DNA from: Waddliaceae bacterium | GTDB lineage: Bacteria > Chlamydiota > Chlamydiia > Chlamydiales > GCA-2709385 | Direction of reading: 5' to 3' | DNA length: 40,325 nt | Assembly: GCA_002709385.1 (NCBI GenBank) | Contig: PAQS01000020.1 | Coordinates: 1 to 40,325 of the forward strand | Shown: positions 8,095 to 15,458 of the stretch, piece after piece | Layout: the number at the start of each line of letters is the position of its first letter | Numbering within the stretch: the stretch's first letter is position 1 | Notes under the pieces: model-generated | What the model saw: only the letters and a program-made list of their open reading frames with translations | Told to the model about the DNA's origin: nothing | Databases searched by the model: none | Position numbers and translations under genes: made by a program

Positions 8095-9066
8095 TTAGCG
8101 GTATTGTTCGCCGCGAGAAAGCCCTTCGAATTCGATTTTGCTGACTAAGCGACCATCATAAAACCAAGTAGTTTTAGTGTCGTTTTCGAAAAACGTCTTT
8201 GTTGGTCCGTGCTTAGAGTTGTTGCGCCAGTTGATTTCTTGTACAACTAAAGAGCCATTTTTGAATCGCAGTTCTGTTCCTTGTTTTTTGTTATTTTGGT
8301 AAGGAACTTCTGCGATTTTTTCTCCATTTTGGTAGAGGGTAGTAAGTCCTACCTGAGTACCTTGGTGCCACTGTTCTGTTGCTTCTGGTTCACCACCTGG
8401 AGTGTAGAGCTTTTTCATTCCATGAATAACACCATTTTCATAAGGCGTAATTTCTTTAGGAGTTCCATTTAGGTGGAATGTCGTGCTTTTTGCTATTTGT
8501 CCATCATGAAACTCATCTTCAGATGTTCTTTGTCCAAAGGCATCTCGTTGTATGCGAGTTCCGCTACCCATTTTGATTGTAGCTTCTGTTTGGTTATCAA
8601 GAGTAAAGTACTCTCCAGAAAGTAGTTTTTTACCTTCCCAGGTTTCAACAGACTTAGGAGTACCTTGTTCGTACCATGTGCGTACTTCTTTTTGAGCAGC
8701 ATTGAGGTTTGACTCTTCTTTCATAGGACTTCCTGATGAAAAATTTGTCACGATGCGAACAAGTTGGCCGCGGTTGTATGTCTCTGTTTTTTGGATGATT
8801 TGACTATGCGGGAAACTATAAGTAGTATTGCCGTCTAGATTACCACCACTGTATGATCGTGTAAGAGTTACACCGTCACGAAGAGTGCTAACAATTTGTC
8901 CGTCGCGTCCTCTACGGTCCCAATCTTCCTCTGTAACTGTAATCCCATACTTATGAATATAGGTTTCTTGTACGACTTCTTTAGACTTGTGCGCTGTATT
9001 TCCCGCACACGACGTTAGTAAAGTTGCCGTTACTACTGTTGAAATTTTCCAGAGCCAGTTCTTCAT
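8095..9066 (-). CDS. MORN/YwqK-repeat lipoprotein (chlamydial, pheT-linked)
   Basis: A 323-residue lipoprotein. It has a short positively charged leader, a hydrophobic stretch and a lipobox LLTSC (Cys20), so it is likely anchored in a membrane facing the periplasm. The rest is made of repeated units of about 20-25 residues with G-x-x-x-G and aromatic positions, such as GVIHGMKKLYTPGG and KKQGTELRFKNG, the pattern of MORN-variant (YwqK-type) beta repeats. The automatic label 'antitoxin' given to such repeats would not be justified here. A GGGAGAA site precedes the start, which is 16 bases after pheT. In Chlamydia a lipoprotein of similar length follows pheT, so this looks like its orthologue. 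Confidence 0.85.
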   Translation of the reverse strand: MKNWLWKISTVVTATLLTSCAGNTAHKSKEVVQETYIHKYGITVTEEDWDRRGRDGQIVSTLRDGVTLTRSYSGGNLDGNTTYSFPHSQIIQKTETYNRGQLVRIVTNFSSGSPMKEESNLNAAQKEVRTWYEQGTPKSVETWEGKKLLSGEYFTLDNQTEATIKMGSGTRIQRDAFGQRTSEDEFHDGQIAKSTTFHLNGTPKEITPYENGVIHGMKKLYTPGGEPEATEQWHQGTQVGLTTLYQNGEKIAEVPYQNNKKQGTELRFKNGSLVVQEINWRNNSKHGPTKTFFENDTKTTWFYDGRLVSKIEFEGLSRGEQYR

Positions 9067-9082
9067 GGCAATGTTCTCCCTT

Positions 9083-11488
9083 TTATCCCAAAATTTCTTC
9101 TTTCAGAAGCTTGTTGGCCCCTTCGGTGATACGGCCGTGTTCACGCTCCACAGATTCTTGAGAAACAGTTTTACGTCTGTCTCTATAAGTGAAGCGGAAG
9201 GTCACGTTTTTATTGTTCTTACCTAATTTGTCACTGCGGTAGATATCTAAAAGATTGATTTCTTCTAGCAGGCGCGATGGAGTTTTTCTTAGGGCTTCCA
9301 TGACTTGTTCGATCGAAATACTTTCAGAGATTGTGATGGTCCAATCGCGCTCAGAACCAGGGTAAGCTGGTAGAGCTTGCATTTTCCACTCTTTAGCTTG
9401 AAGCTGGTAGAGTATGTGCAAGTTCATCTCTGCATAGTATACTCTTTGTCCAATATCTAACTCACGTAAAAGTGTGGGGTGCACTTCCCCAATATGACCG
9501 ATCAGCTCTTCTTTGTGAAAAATCTTTGCTTGTCGTCCTGGGTGATAAACATTCTTGTTTGAAGGACTAAATCTGTATTCATTGATACCTAAATGATTTA
9601 AAAGGTTTTCACAAATTCCTTTTATATCAAAGAAGTCGCTTTCAAGTTTTCCACCATTCCAATGCTTAGGGGTGTGAGAACCACTCAAAAGCACAGCAGC
9701 ATGGCTATCTTCTTGAAACTTTCCATTGATGCGATAATGGCAGCGTCCGATTTCAAAACCAGCAATCTCTTGATTTTGACGGTCTAAATTATGCCTAGTA
9801 AGCTCTAAAAGGCCAGGCAAGAGAGAGCGGCGCAATACAGATTGATCTGCTGAGGTAGGGTTCAGAACAGATACAGCTTCTAAGTGACTTGGAATACTTT
9901 CAGACATGAAAGCATCTTGCTTAGGGCTAATCAAGTCGCATTTTAAAAATTCTTGTAATCCCTCAGCCAATAAACGGTCTCGCATATGGCGCTCAAAAAG
10001 TAGTAAAGGCGAGTGAGGTAAAGTACTGGAGCTATAGCGGGCTCTAGGTTTAGGTAGATTATTGTACCCGTATATCCTAGCAACTTCTTCTATAAGGTCG
10101 ATTTCTCTACTAATATCCACTCGGAATGTAGGAATATTTGTTAAAATAACACCTTCAGAATCAGATTCTAGCTCAAATCCTAAGCGAACAAAAATTTCTT
10201 CTACTTCAGCAAGGCTTAAATTTGTTCCTAAAATTTGGTTCACTCGTTTTATGCGACAAGCGATTTTTTGCTTAGGAAAATCAGAATCTTTTACATCAAT
10301 GATGCCAGGTACAACTTCCCCTCCAGAAAGCTTAGCAATCAAGTCACTAGCATATTCCAAAGCAGGTAAAACGTTATTAGGATCTGTGCCTCTTTCGTAG
10401 CGTTTAGAAGCTTCGGTAGAAAGATCAAATGCTTTACTTGTTCTTCGAACAGAACTCGGGTTAAAATATGCAGATTCAAGAAGTACGTTTGTTGTATTGT
10501 CAGAAACTTCAGAGAGTTCACCGCCCATCACACCTGCTATGGCAGTAGATTTAGCTCCGTCGCAGATCATTAAGGAGTCGCTTCTCAATGTGCGTTTTTG
10601 ACTATCTAGAGTAGTAAACTCTTCGCCTTCCGTTGCACATTTTACAATAATTTTTTTCCCATCTAGTTGATCAAAATCAAAAGCGTGTAAAGGATGCCCT
10701 AACTCCATCAACACGTAATTGGTAGCATCTACCACGTTGTTAATACTTCGAACACCGCATGCTTCTAGGCGCTTACTTAACCAAGTAGGTGAGGGAGCAA
10801 TTTTTACATTTTTGATAAGACGACAAGAATAGCGAGGGCATAACTCTGTTTCTTCAACTGTAACAGAGGTATAGTTATCAATATTTTTTTCGCCGATCTC
10901 TTTCACTTGAACAGCTTCTTGCTTAATTGGAAGGCGCAAAGCAGCGCTAAGCTCTCTAGCAATTCCTAAAACAGAAGAACAATAATTTAAATTAGGAGTG
11001 AGGGCGATATCCAAAATAGTATCACCATATATACTAGAAAGATTTGTACCTAATTCATAGGTACTATCTAGTTCCATAATCCCGTCATTGTCGCTAGAAA
11101 CTTGCAGCTCTTTTCCACTACACAGCATACCAAAAGATTCAACTCCACGGAGTTTCCCTTTTTTAATTTTATGCTTTTTCCCTTCAGAATCTAGTAACCA
11201 TCCACCAGTACGAGCGAAAGCTGTGTACAAACCTTCTCGGCAATTAGGGGCAGCACATACGACTTGGTAAGTATCTGTTCCATCGAAAACCTCTGCAATT
11301 TGTAGCTTGTCCGCTTCAGGATGAGGCTTAGCTTCTATAACTTTTGCTACCACTACATTAGAGAAAGGCAGCTCTTCGGGTTCGATACCCTCCACCTCAA
11401 GACCAAGCATCGTCAGAGTATCCGACAGCTCTTCAGTATTCAGGTCGATATCGATATATTCTTTAATCCATGATAAGGGAAGTTTCAT
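9083..11488 (-). CDS. pheT: Phenylalanyl-tRNA synthetase beta subunit
   Basis: The large subunit of the alpha2-beta2 PheRS that charges tRNA-Phe; 801 residues, full family length. In order it shows an N-terminal start MKLPLSWIKEYIDIDL, an EMAP-like tRNA-binding domain (about 40-150, with AKPHPEADKL), a B3/4 editing domain (about 200-390, with NNVVDATNYVL and HAFD), a B5 domain (about 400-475), a catalytic-like core and a C-terminal ferredoxin-fold anticodon-binding domain (FDX-ACB, last 95 residues, ending in RITEGANKLLKEEI). The MORN lipoprotein gene follows in the same direction. pheS is not in the window, as in Chlamydia, where the two subunits are unlinked. Confidence 0.97.
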   Translation of the reverse strand: MKLPLSWIKEYIDIDLNTEELSDTLTMLGLEVEGIEPEELPFSNVVVAKVIEAKPHPEADKLQIAEVFDGTDTYQVVCAAPNCREGLYTAFARTGGWLLDSEGKKHKIKKGKLRGVESFGMLCSGKELQVSSDNDGIMELDSTYELGTNLSSIYGDTILDIALTPNLNYCSSVLGIARELSAALRLPIKQEAVQVKEIGEKNIDNYTSVTVEETELCPRYSCRLIKNVKIAPSPTWLSKRLEACGVRSINNVVDATNYVLMELGHPLHAFDFDQLDGKKIIVKCATEGEEFTTLDSQKRTLRSDSLMICDGAKSTAIAGVMGGELSEVSDNTTNVLLESAYFNPSSVRRTSKAFDLSTEASKRYERGTDPNNVLPALEYASDLIAKLSGGEVVPGIIDVKDSDFPKQKIACRIKRVNQILGTNLSLAEVEEIFVRLGFELESDSEGVILTNIPTFRVDISREIDLIEEVARIYGYNNLPKPRARYSSSTLPHSPLLLFERHMRDRLLAEGLQEFLKCDLISPKQDAFMSESIPSHLEAVSVLNPTSADQSVLRRSLLPGLLELTRHNLDRQNQEIAGFEIGRCHYRINGKFQEDSHAAVLLSGSHTPKHWNGGKLESDFFDIKGICENLLNHLGINEYRFSPSNKNVYHPGRQAKIFHKEELIGHIGEVHPTLLRELDIGQRVYYAEMNLHILYQLQAKEWKMQALPAYPGSERDWTITISESISIEQVMEALRKTPSRLLEEINLLDIYRSDKLGKNNKNVTFRFTYRDRRKTVSQESVEREHGRITEGANKLLKEEILG

Positions 11489-11602
11489 CTTTAGTAGCAG
11501 CTATTTGATTATTCTTAATAGGAATGCAACTATTTATATCAGAAATCATCAGGGGAATAAAGGGGAAAAGGACTTGTAAGTGTGTGTTTAGAGATTGTGA
11601 CA

Positions 11603-11638
11603 AAAGCCCTTACTCTCAATTATGAAAGTAAGGGCTTT
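11603..11638 (-). terminator. Intrinsic terminator after the flagellin-like gene
   Basis: A perfect 12-bp stem AAAGCCCTTACT / AGTAAGGGCTTT (11603-11614 with 11627-11638) and a 12-base loop, followed on the reverse strand by a short T run. It lies 25 bases past the stop codon of the flagellin-like gene. Confidence 0.8.
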
Positions 11639-11662
11639 AACAGAAAATAAAAAGAAAAATAT

Positions 11663-12400
11663 TTAATCACCTTTAGATAGTAAAGCGTGTATTTTTTCTT
11701 GTGTTTCAAATTTATGCAGTTCTTGAATTTTTTGAAGTGCATGCTCTGCACTCACTTGATCTGCAAGTCCGGAAAGCTCTGCAGCTGCCCGGTAGTCCTG
11801 AAGTGTCGCTCTACCCACACTAGATGAAGAAACTCCCACTTGAGTTCGCGCGTTATTTAATTCAGATTGTGCATCTTTAACCTGCTCTAAAGCTGCGTTA
11901 GAAGAACTTGGACTGCTAAGATCAAGTGTTCCCAAAGCTCCGGTAATATTTGAGCCATCGGGATCTTGAATTTCGACACTATTCTCTGTAGCAGCATTAA
12001 TGGAGTTACCTGAAAATAACTGCTGCCCGTTAAATTTTGTATTAGAAAAAATGTCGCTTAGCTCACCTTGTAAGGTTTCAGCTTCTTGTTGTAGAGCAGC
12101 TCGATCACTAGAATTGAGCTGACCATCTGTTGCACGAGTTGCAATTTCTCCTAAACGTCCTACAATATCGCTGGCATTATCAAGTGCTGCTGAAGCTACA
12201 GATTCCCGGGCTTGAGCAAGATGTCCATTTGTTGCATGAACCTCACTAATTCGAGCTTTATTTTCTAAGCGTTTTGCTGCCGAACTAGTTTCTGCGATTT
12301 TTGGACTCGTATTAGAGCGTGCCTGGCTAGCTGCTACACGAACCGTTTGCTGGGTTTGTTGTGTGAGTAAGGTGCGTATTGTACTATTAATATCTGACAT
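11663..12400 (-). CDS. Flagellin-like protein (FliC/FlgL family, short)
   Basis: A 245-residue protein with a flagellin core. Residues about 45-135 match the N-terminal D1 helices: LAQARESVASAALDN, VGRLGEIATRATDG, then the very typical FSNTKFNGQQLFSG. Residues about 165-245 fit the C-terminal D1 helix pair (ELNNARTQVGVSSSSVGRAT). The variable D2/D3 part is almost absent (about 35 residues). The canonical D0 opening INTN-x-x-S is not conserved; the first 40 residues are Gln/Ser/Thr-rich. It could be a minimal filament protein, a hook-filament junction-like protein or a secreted flagellin relative. AGGAG lies 6 bases before the ATG. A near-perfect sigma-54 promoter precedes the gene and a strong terminator follows, so it is a single-gene unit. 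Confidence 0.85.
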   Translation of the reverse strand: MSDINSTIRTLLTQQTQQTVRVAASQARSNTSPKIAETSSAAKRLENKARISEVHATNGHLAQARESVASAALDNASDIVGRLGEIATRATDGQLNSSDRAALQQEAETLQGELSDIFSNTKFNGQQLFSGNSINAATENSVEIQDPDGSNITGALGTLDLSSPSSSNAALEQVKDAQSELNNARTQVGVSSSSVGRATLQDYRAAAELSGLADQVSAEHALQKIQELHKFETQEKIHALLSKGD

Positions 12401-12433
12401 AATTGACTCCTGTGAATTATTTTAGCCTCATAC

Positions 12434-12449
12434 TGCAATCGTAATGCCA
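12434..12449 (-). promoter_or_regulatory. Sigma-54 (-24/-12) promoter of the flagellin-like gene
   Basis: The reverse strand reads TGGCATTACGATTGCA. The -12 element TTGCA is perfect, the -24 element TGGCA is perfect through its fifth base, and GG and GC are exactly 10 bases apart. Predicted transcription start is near 12424, 24 bases before the ATG at 12400. Confidence 0.85.
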
Positions 12450-12483
12450 AGATAAGACTGTAAATTTTATTATCTACGCAATG

Positions 12484-12523
12484 TTATGTAGTAAAATACT
12501 GCGTTATTTTTTATTTATGTAGT
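12484..12523. repeat. Paired direct repeat upstream of the flagellin promoter
   Basis: The 9-mer TTATGTAGT occurs at 12484-12492 and 12515-12523, 31 bases apart (about three helical turns). The copies lie about 40 and 70 bases upstream of the -24 element. This placement would suit an activator site for an NtrC-type protein, but that role is inference. Confidence 0.4.
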
Positions 12524-12525
12524 TT

Positions 12526-13332
12526 TTATCCAAACCTATCTAGAGAACTAGCTATTCGATTTAATCCAAGAGTACTTGCTAGTCTTGTATTAAAACTTAT
12601 TTGTAAAACATTAGACGGTCCTGAAGAATCTGTGCGTGCAGATCTTCTTTCTTGTACTCGGCTAAAATTAATACTAGGATCTACAGTTCGACTACTACTT
12701 CTACTAGCTGATCGTCTTCGCCCAATGGTTGATAGGCGAGATAGGTTTCTACTTAGCTCAGGTTCCGAAGCTCGGAAAAGAGGATTCGTAGGCCTTGAAG
12801 AGGGACCAGGTGTTGTTGGAGGAGGTACCGGCGGAATTGTCGGCTCTGTTGGCTCTGTCGGGTCCGGTCTATCTGGTCTATCTGGTCTATCTGGTCTATC
12901 TGGTCTGTCTGGTCTGTCTGGTCTATTCGAACTGTTATTTTCATTATTTCTTTCAGAGCGATCAGACCTATCAGATCTATTAAATAAGCTTCTAATTACT
13001 GTGATAATTCCTTCACGTAAACGATTTCTTACACCATTCTCATCAGATTCATCTGCTCTATTACTTATTCCAGCTTCTTCTCTTGCTTGTTCAGCATTTT
13101 CAGAACGATTACTTGAATTATTTTCTCTTCTTCTTAGAGATGAAGTATCCTGTTCTCTTTCTTGATTTCTTGTTTCGAAATTAACATCAACTCGATCAGA
13201 ACGACTTTGGCTCTGTGTTTGAGGAAAAGAACTTCTTCTACTTACATTCGCTTCCTCAGACCTTGAGGAATTGTTTTCTTCTCTTGCGAGTGTACGTCTA
13301 CTTATACCGATAATATTTACTGGGCCTGACAT
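12526..13332 (-). CDS. Low-complexity Arg/Ser/Asp-rich repeat protein
   Basis: An unrecognised 268-residue protein with an extremely biased composition (Arg, Ser, Asn, Glu, Asp, Pro). A central polyampholyte tract repeats the tripeptide R-P-D about seven times, then T-E-P repeats, then a Pro/Thr-rich linker. The N-terminal third has many S-R and R-S-E clusters, and the protein is probably disordered throughout. The last 25 residues are more ordered and contain ISFNTRLASTLGLNRIASSL, which loosely resembles the flagellin D0 start pattern. There is no signal peptide. AAGGAA precedes the ATG at 13332, and a sigma-54-like -24 element lies upstream. It is immediately upstream of the flagellin-like gene on the same strand but probably separately transcribed. 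A secreted effector or surface protein is possible, but no function can be assigned. Confidence 0.7.
   Translation of the reverse strand: MSGPVNIIGISRRTLAREENNSSRSEEANVSRRSSFPQTQSQSRSDRVDVNFETRNQEREQDTSSLRRRENNSSNRSENAEQAREEAGISNRADESDENGVRNRLREGIITVIRSLFNRSDRSDRSERNNENNSSNRPDRPDRPDRPDRPDRPDRPDPTEPTEPTIPPVPPPTTPGPSSRPTNPLFRASEPELSRNLSRLSTIGRRRSASRSSSRTVDPSINFSRVQERRSARTDSSGPSNVLQISFNTRLASTLGLNRIASSLDRFG
12866..12924. repeat. 9-bp tandem repeat (about 6.5 copies)
   Basis: The unit GGTCTATCT is repeated head to tail from 12866, with the fifth and sixth copies reading GGTCTGTCT. It encodes the R-P-D tripeptides of the overlapping gene on the reverse strand. The unit length is a multiple of three, so copy-number changes by slippage would keep the frame. 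Confidence 0.9.
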
Positions 13333-13371
13333 AATAATTTCCTTTTTTTAATGTTTTCTAGATGTGTTGTT

Positions 13372-13387
13372 ATCACATATCATGCCA
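13372..13387 (-). promoter_or_regulatory. Sigma-54-like promoter, imperfect -12
   Basis: The reverse strand reads TGGCATGATATGTGAT. The -24 element (TTGGCATG with its flanking base) is very good, but the -12 dinucleotide is GA instead of GC. The distance to the ATG at 13332 is the same as at the other sites, which supports a real but weaker site. Confidence 0.4.
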
Positions 13388-13492
13388 ATAAAAAATTAAG
13401 CATATAAAGTTGGTTTTTAGTGCTTTAAATTTTTTTTTGTTTTTAAAGTCATATCCGTTGCAGATTTCAACAGTATTATTCAATGTCATAAT

Positions 13493-13532
13493 TCAACGAG
13501 AAGCTTGTCGAAATACCCAAGCTTCTCGTTGA
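13493..13532. terminator. Strong hairpin after the gene at 13558
   Basis: A perfect 15-bp stem TCAACGAGAAGCTTG / CAAGCTTCTCGTTGA (13493-13507 with 13518-13532) and a 10-base loop. It lies 25 bases beyond the stop codon of the minus-strand gene. There is no clear T run on either side, so it may be a weak terminator or an RNA-stabilising structure. Confidence 0.6.
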
Positions 13533-13557
13533 TACATGTTTTAAGTCTGTATATTTG

Positions 13558-14268
13558 TTACATGGCAAATGATTGTGTATCGCGTTTTCTTTGCATATTT
13601 TGAGGTGTTATTTTGTGTGCTACAGAGTGAATTTTATGTACAAATTTTCGTGTTTTCAGTGAAGAAATAGCTTCTAAATGATGCTCGTTAATCTCTTTAG
13701 AGAAATTACAGATATATTTCCTAACGTCAGTATTACCAGAAAGTTCTGCAACTTCTTCGTCTTGGATACGTATCATTGCTCTTTCCAAAAGATGAATTTG
13801 GCGAGAGCGGATATGTGCCGAGCTATCTTGTGCGTGAACAAAAAGACTTAAAAGCCTTTCTGCTAACAATGTTCTCTCTTTTACATGCATAAAAGTATTT
13901 TGATTCGAGTCGATACTCTGTTGTTCTATGTTTTGAGACCTATAAAAATCTCGTATTCGGTCTATAAATGTCCTGAGTCTTTCAATTCTTCTTAATGTTT
14001 TTGGTTGTTTAGATATTTCACGTTTTTGTAAGTAATGTTCAAAACGATGTATTTGCTTAAATAAACGCTCTTGTGCGTTTGATGCGTGTATCAGGTCATA
14101 ATATGTCTCACATTGTGAAGGAGGGTGAGGAATAGCTTCACCAATAGCTTCATTTAGTGAATGTAAAATTGTGCGTGGGTCAAGGACGAGGGATTGTTTT
14201 GTGATAGAAGCATCAGTATTTTTTGTATTTGTTTCTATACTGCCTTTGCATCTGTTCTGCTTTTTCAT
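13558..14268 (-). CDS. Hypothetical helical protein, sigma-54-controlled
   Basis: I do not recognise this 236-residue protein. It is hydrophilic, very basic and mostly helical, rich in Arg, His, Gln and Ile, with no signal peptide or membrane segment. Examples are RLRTFIDRIRDFYRSQ and HIRSRQIHLLERAMIRIQDE. The ATG at 14268 is preferred over a GTG one codon earlier, because GGAGG lies 6 bases upstream of the ATG. A near-consensus sigma-54 promoter sits about 40 bases upstream and a strong hairpin follows, so it is a one-gene unit. Its regulation links it to the flagellin-like gene. It could be a secreted protein or chaperone, but that is a guess. Confidence 0.7.
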   Translation of the reverse strand: MKKQNRCKGSIETNTKNTDASITKQSLVLDPRTILHSLNEAIGEAIPHPPSQCETYYDLIHASNAQERLFKQIHRFEHYLQKREISKQPKTLRRIERLRTFIDRIRDFYRSQNIEQQSIDSNQNTFMHVKERTLLAERLLSLFVHAQDSSAHIRSRQIHLLERAMIRIQDEEVAELSGNTDVRKYICNFSKEINEHHLEAISSLKTRKFVHKIHSVAHKITPQNMQRKRDTQSFAM

Positions 14269-14308
14269 CACCTGCCTCCTTCAACAAGTTTATTCTTGAG
14301 GTCGAAGG

Positions 14309-14324
14309 AGCAGTTTTGGTGCCA
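14309..14324 (-). promoter_or_regulatory. Sigma-54 (-24/-12) promoter
   Basis: The reverse strand reads TGGCACCAAAACTGCT. The -24 element is perfect, the -12 element is CTGCT (one mismatch to TTGCW), and GG-N10-GC spacing is exact. Predicted start is near 14299, about 31 bases before the ATG at 14268. It shares TGGCACCAA with the site at 5685-5700. Confidence 0.75.
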
Positions 14325-14356
14325 TTTTTAAGTTGTTGATTCTATGTAAAGAATGG

Positions 14357-14401
14357 TAGAGATGTTGTAAATCTCTATAGAATGTTGTATGGAAATACAA
14401 C
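14357..14401. repeat. Two adjacent perfect dyads between yidD and the sigma-54 promoter
   Basis: TAGAGAT-N7-ATCTCTA (14357-14377) and GTTGTAT-GGAA-ATACAAC (14384-14401), each with 7 paired bases. They could form a termination structure after yidD, although there is no T run. Alternatively they could be activator binding sites 33-77 bases upstream of the -24 element. Confidence 0.5.
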
Positions 14402-14405
14402 TTCC

Positions 14406-14627
14406 CTATACAGGATCAATGCCACCTGGGTGCCAAGGGTGGCATTTAAAGAGACGTTTTATTGTTAAGTAAGAACCTTTAATAGAGCCGTGTTTTTGGA
14501 TAGCTTGAATGCAGTAATGTGAACATGAAGGAGAAAAACGGCAGCAAGAACCGATAAATGGGCTGATTGCAATTTGGTAAAAGCGTACTAGGTAGCATAA
14601 AGTATTTTTTATTGCTTTTTGTAACAA
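14406..14627 (-). CDS. yidD: Membrane protein insertion efficiency factor YidD
   Basis: A small membrane-associated protein that assists YidC-dependent insertion. At 73 residues it has the full family pattern: an N-terminal amphipathic helix, then [19 protein letters not shown] with conserved Cys and Pro, [10 protein letters not shown], and the C-terminal [16 protein letters not shown]. The start is a TTG at 14627, with GAGGT about 7 bases upstream. Chlamydia has a yidD orthologue in the same region between recO and pheT. Confidence 0.95.
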   Translation of the reverse strand: MLQKAIKNTLCYLVRFYQIAISPFIGSCCRFSPSCSHYCIQAIQKHGSIKGSYLTIKRLFKCHPWHPGGIDPV

Positions 14628-14739
14628 AGTCTTACCTCACTTGTTTTGTGGCTATATCTTTTATACTAGGACGAGTAATAGAAGAGACGCCTCTGTCAAT
14701 TAATCTCTTCTATTTGAAATCCTGCAGAACAAATATCGA

Positions 14740-15258
14740 TCATTTGATTCCTATATAGATATCTAAAACAGTCTCATTTGGATTTTTAGCACGTTCGTCA
14801 TAAAGTTCAAAGTCGGTATGGTATGATCTTTCTCCACCCATTTTCTCAGCAGGTGTTTCCCATATTTCTTGCCATGCATTAGAGAGCACATTTGGCATTG
14901 GTGCTGGAGCTGTTGTGAATTTTGCATAAGTCTGTTCAGGTATAGAAAGTATTTCGAACCCTTCTGGTAAAGGATGTTCAAAATCGAATGAGTTTACTTC
15001 TTCCCCAATAAGATAGGTATAATCACCTGTATAGTCACTTTCATATTCAGTGTATGCACAAAAAGTAGTACCAGGTTTTTTTCTGTTAGGAATTTTTTCA
15101 AATAAAGCTTCTTGAAAGTACTTCTGCACGCAAGGAAAGATTTTTCCATTTAAATTTTTGAATTCGTTTTCGTTGTTTGTTCTTACTTGAATCCCGATAA
15201 GTTTGATAGCTGGGAGTTTTTCTTCTATCTTTGTGAGTGGTTGTATTTCAGTACTCAT
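14740..15258 (-). CDS. GyrI-like / AraC effector-binding domain protein
   Basis: A 172-residue stand-alone SOUL/GyrI-like ligand-binding domain, as found at the C-terminus of AraC-type regulators and in GyrI/SbmC. Visible family features are KLIGIQVRTNN near the start, YTEYESDYTGDYTYLIGEEV, the LPEGFEILSIPEQTYAKFTT strand pair, and a final acidic segment FELYDERA followed by LDIYIGIK. There is no DNA-binding domain. The ATG at 15258 is preferred because AAGGAAA directly precedes it; an upstream frame extension lacks such a site. Ligand unknown. It may bind a small amphipathic compound or modulate another protein. Confidence 0.8.
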   Translation of the reverse strand: MSTEIQPLTKIEEKLPAIKLIGIQVRTNNENEFKNLNGKIFPCVQKYFQEALFEKIPNRKKPGTTFCAYTEYESDYTGDYTYLIGEEVNSFDFEHPLPEGFEILSIPEQTYAKFTTAPAPMPNVLSNAWQEIWETPAEKMGGERSYHTDFELYDERAKNPNETVLDIYIGIK

Positions 15259-15411
15259 TTTTCCTTGCCTTAGAGAGTATTTTTGAAATAAAAATATTTG
15301 AAACACGCGATATTTTTAATTCAGAGAAAGCCTTTCATCGTTTATGTGTTTATTTTGCGCGAGTAGAATAAGTTTTTTTCTAGCATAAAGCAAGGTCTAA
15401 TCAGCAACTAC

Positions 15412-15441
15412 TTGCCTACAAACTTGAAACTGTGCTAGGAT
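15412..15441 (+). promoter_or_regulatory. Promoter for tRNA-Leu
   Basis: TTGCCT (15412-15417), an 18-base spacer and TAGGAT (15436-15441). The predicted start near 15448 is 11 bases before the mature tRNA. Confidence 0.45.
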
Positions 15442-15458
15442 TTGATTTTCTTGTTCAC

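Noticed and set aside
8095-9066. Calling the MORN/YwqK repeat proteins antitoxins
   Set aside because: No toxin gene is adjacent to either repeat protein. One is a lipoprotein next to pheT, and the repeats are a general scaffold.
12866-12924. Tandem repeat as a CRISPR array
   Set aside because: The units are 9 bp without spacers and encode a tripeptide repeat in a gene; no cas genes are present.
12632-13165. Plus-strand frame of 177 codons rich in Leu, Ser and Gly
   Set aside because: It is the antisense shadow of the Arg/Ser/Asp-rich repeat gene, which has a ribosome binding site and promoter.
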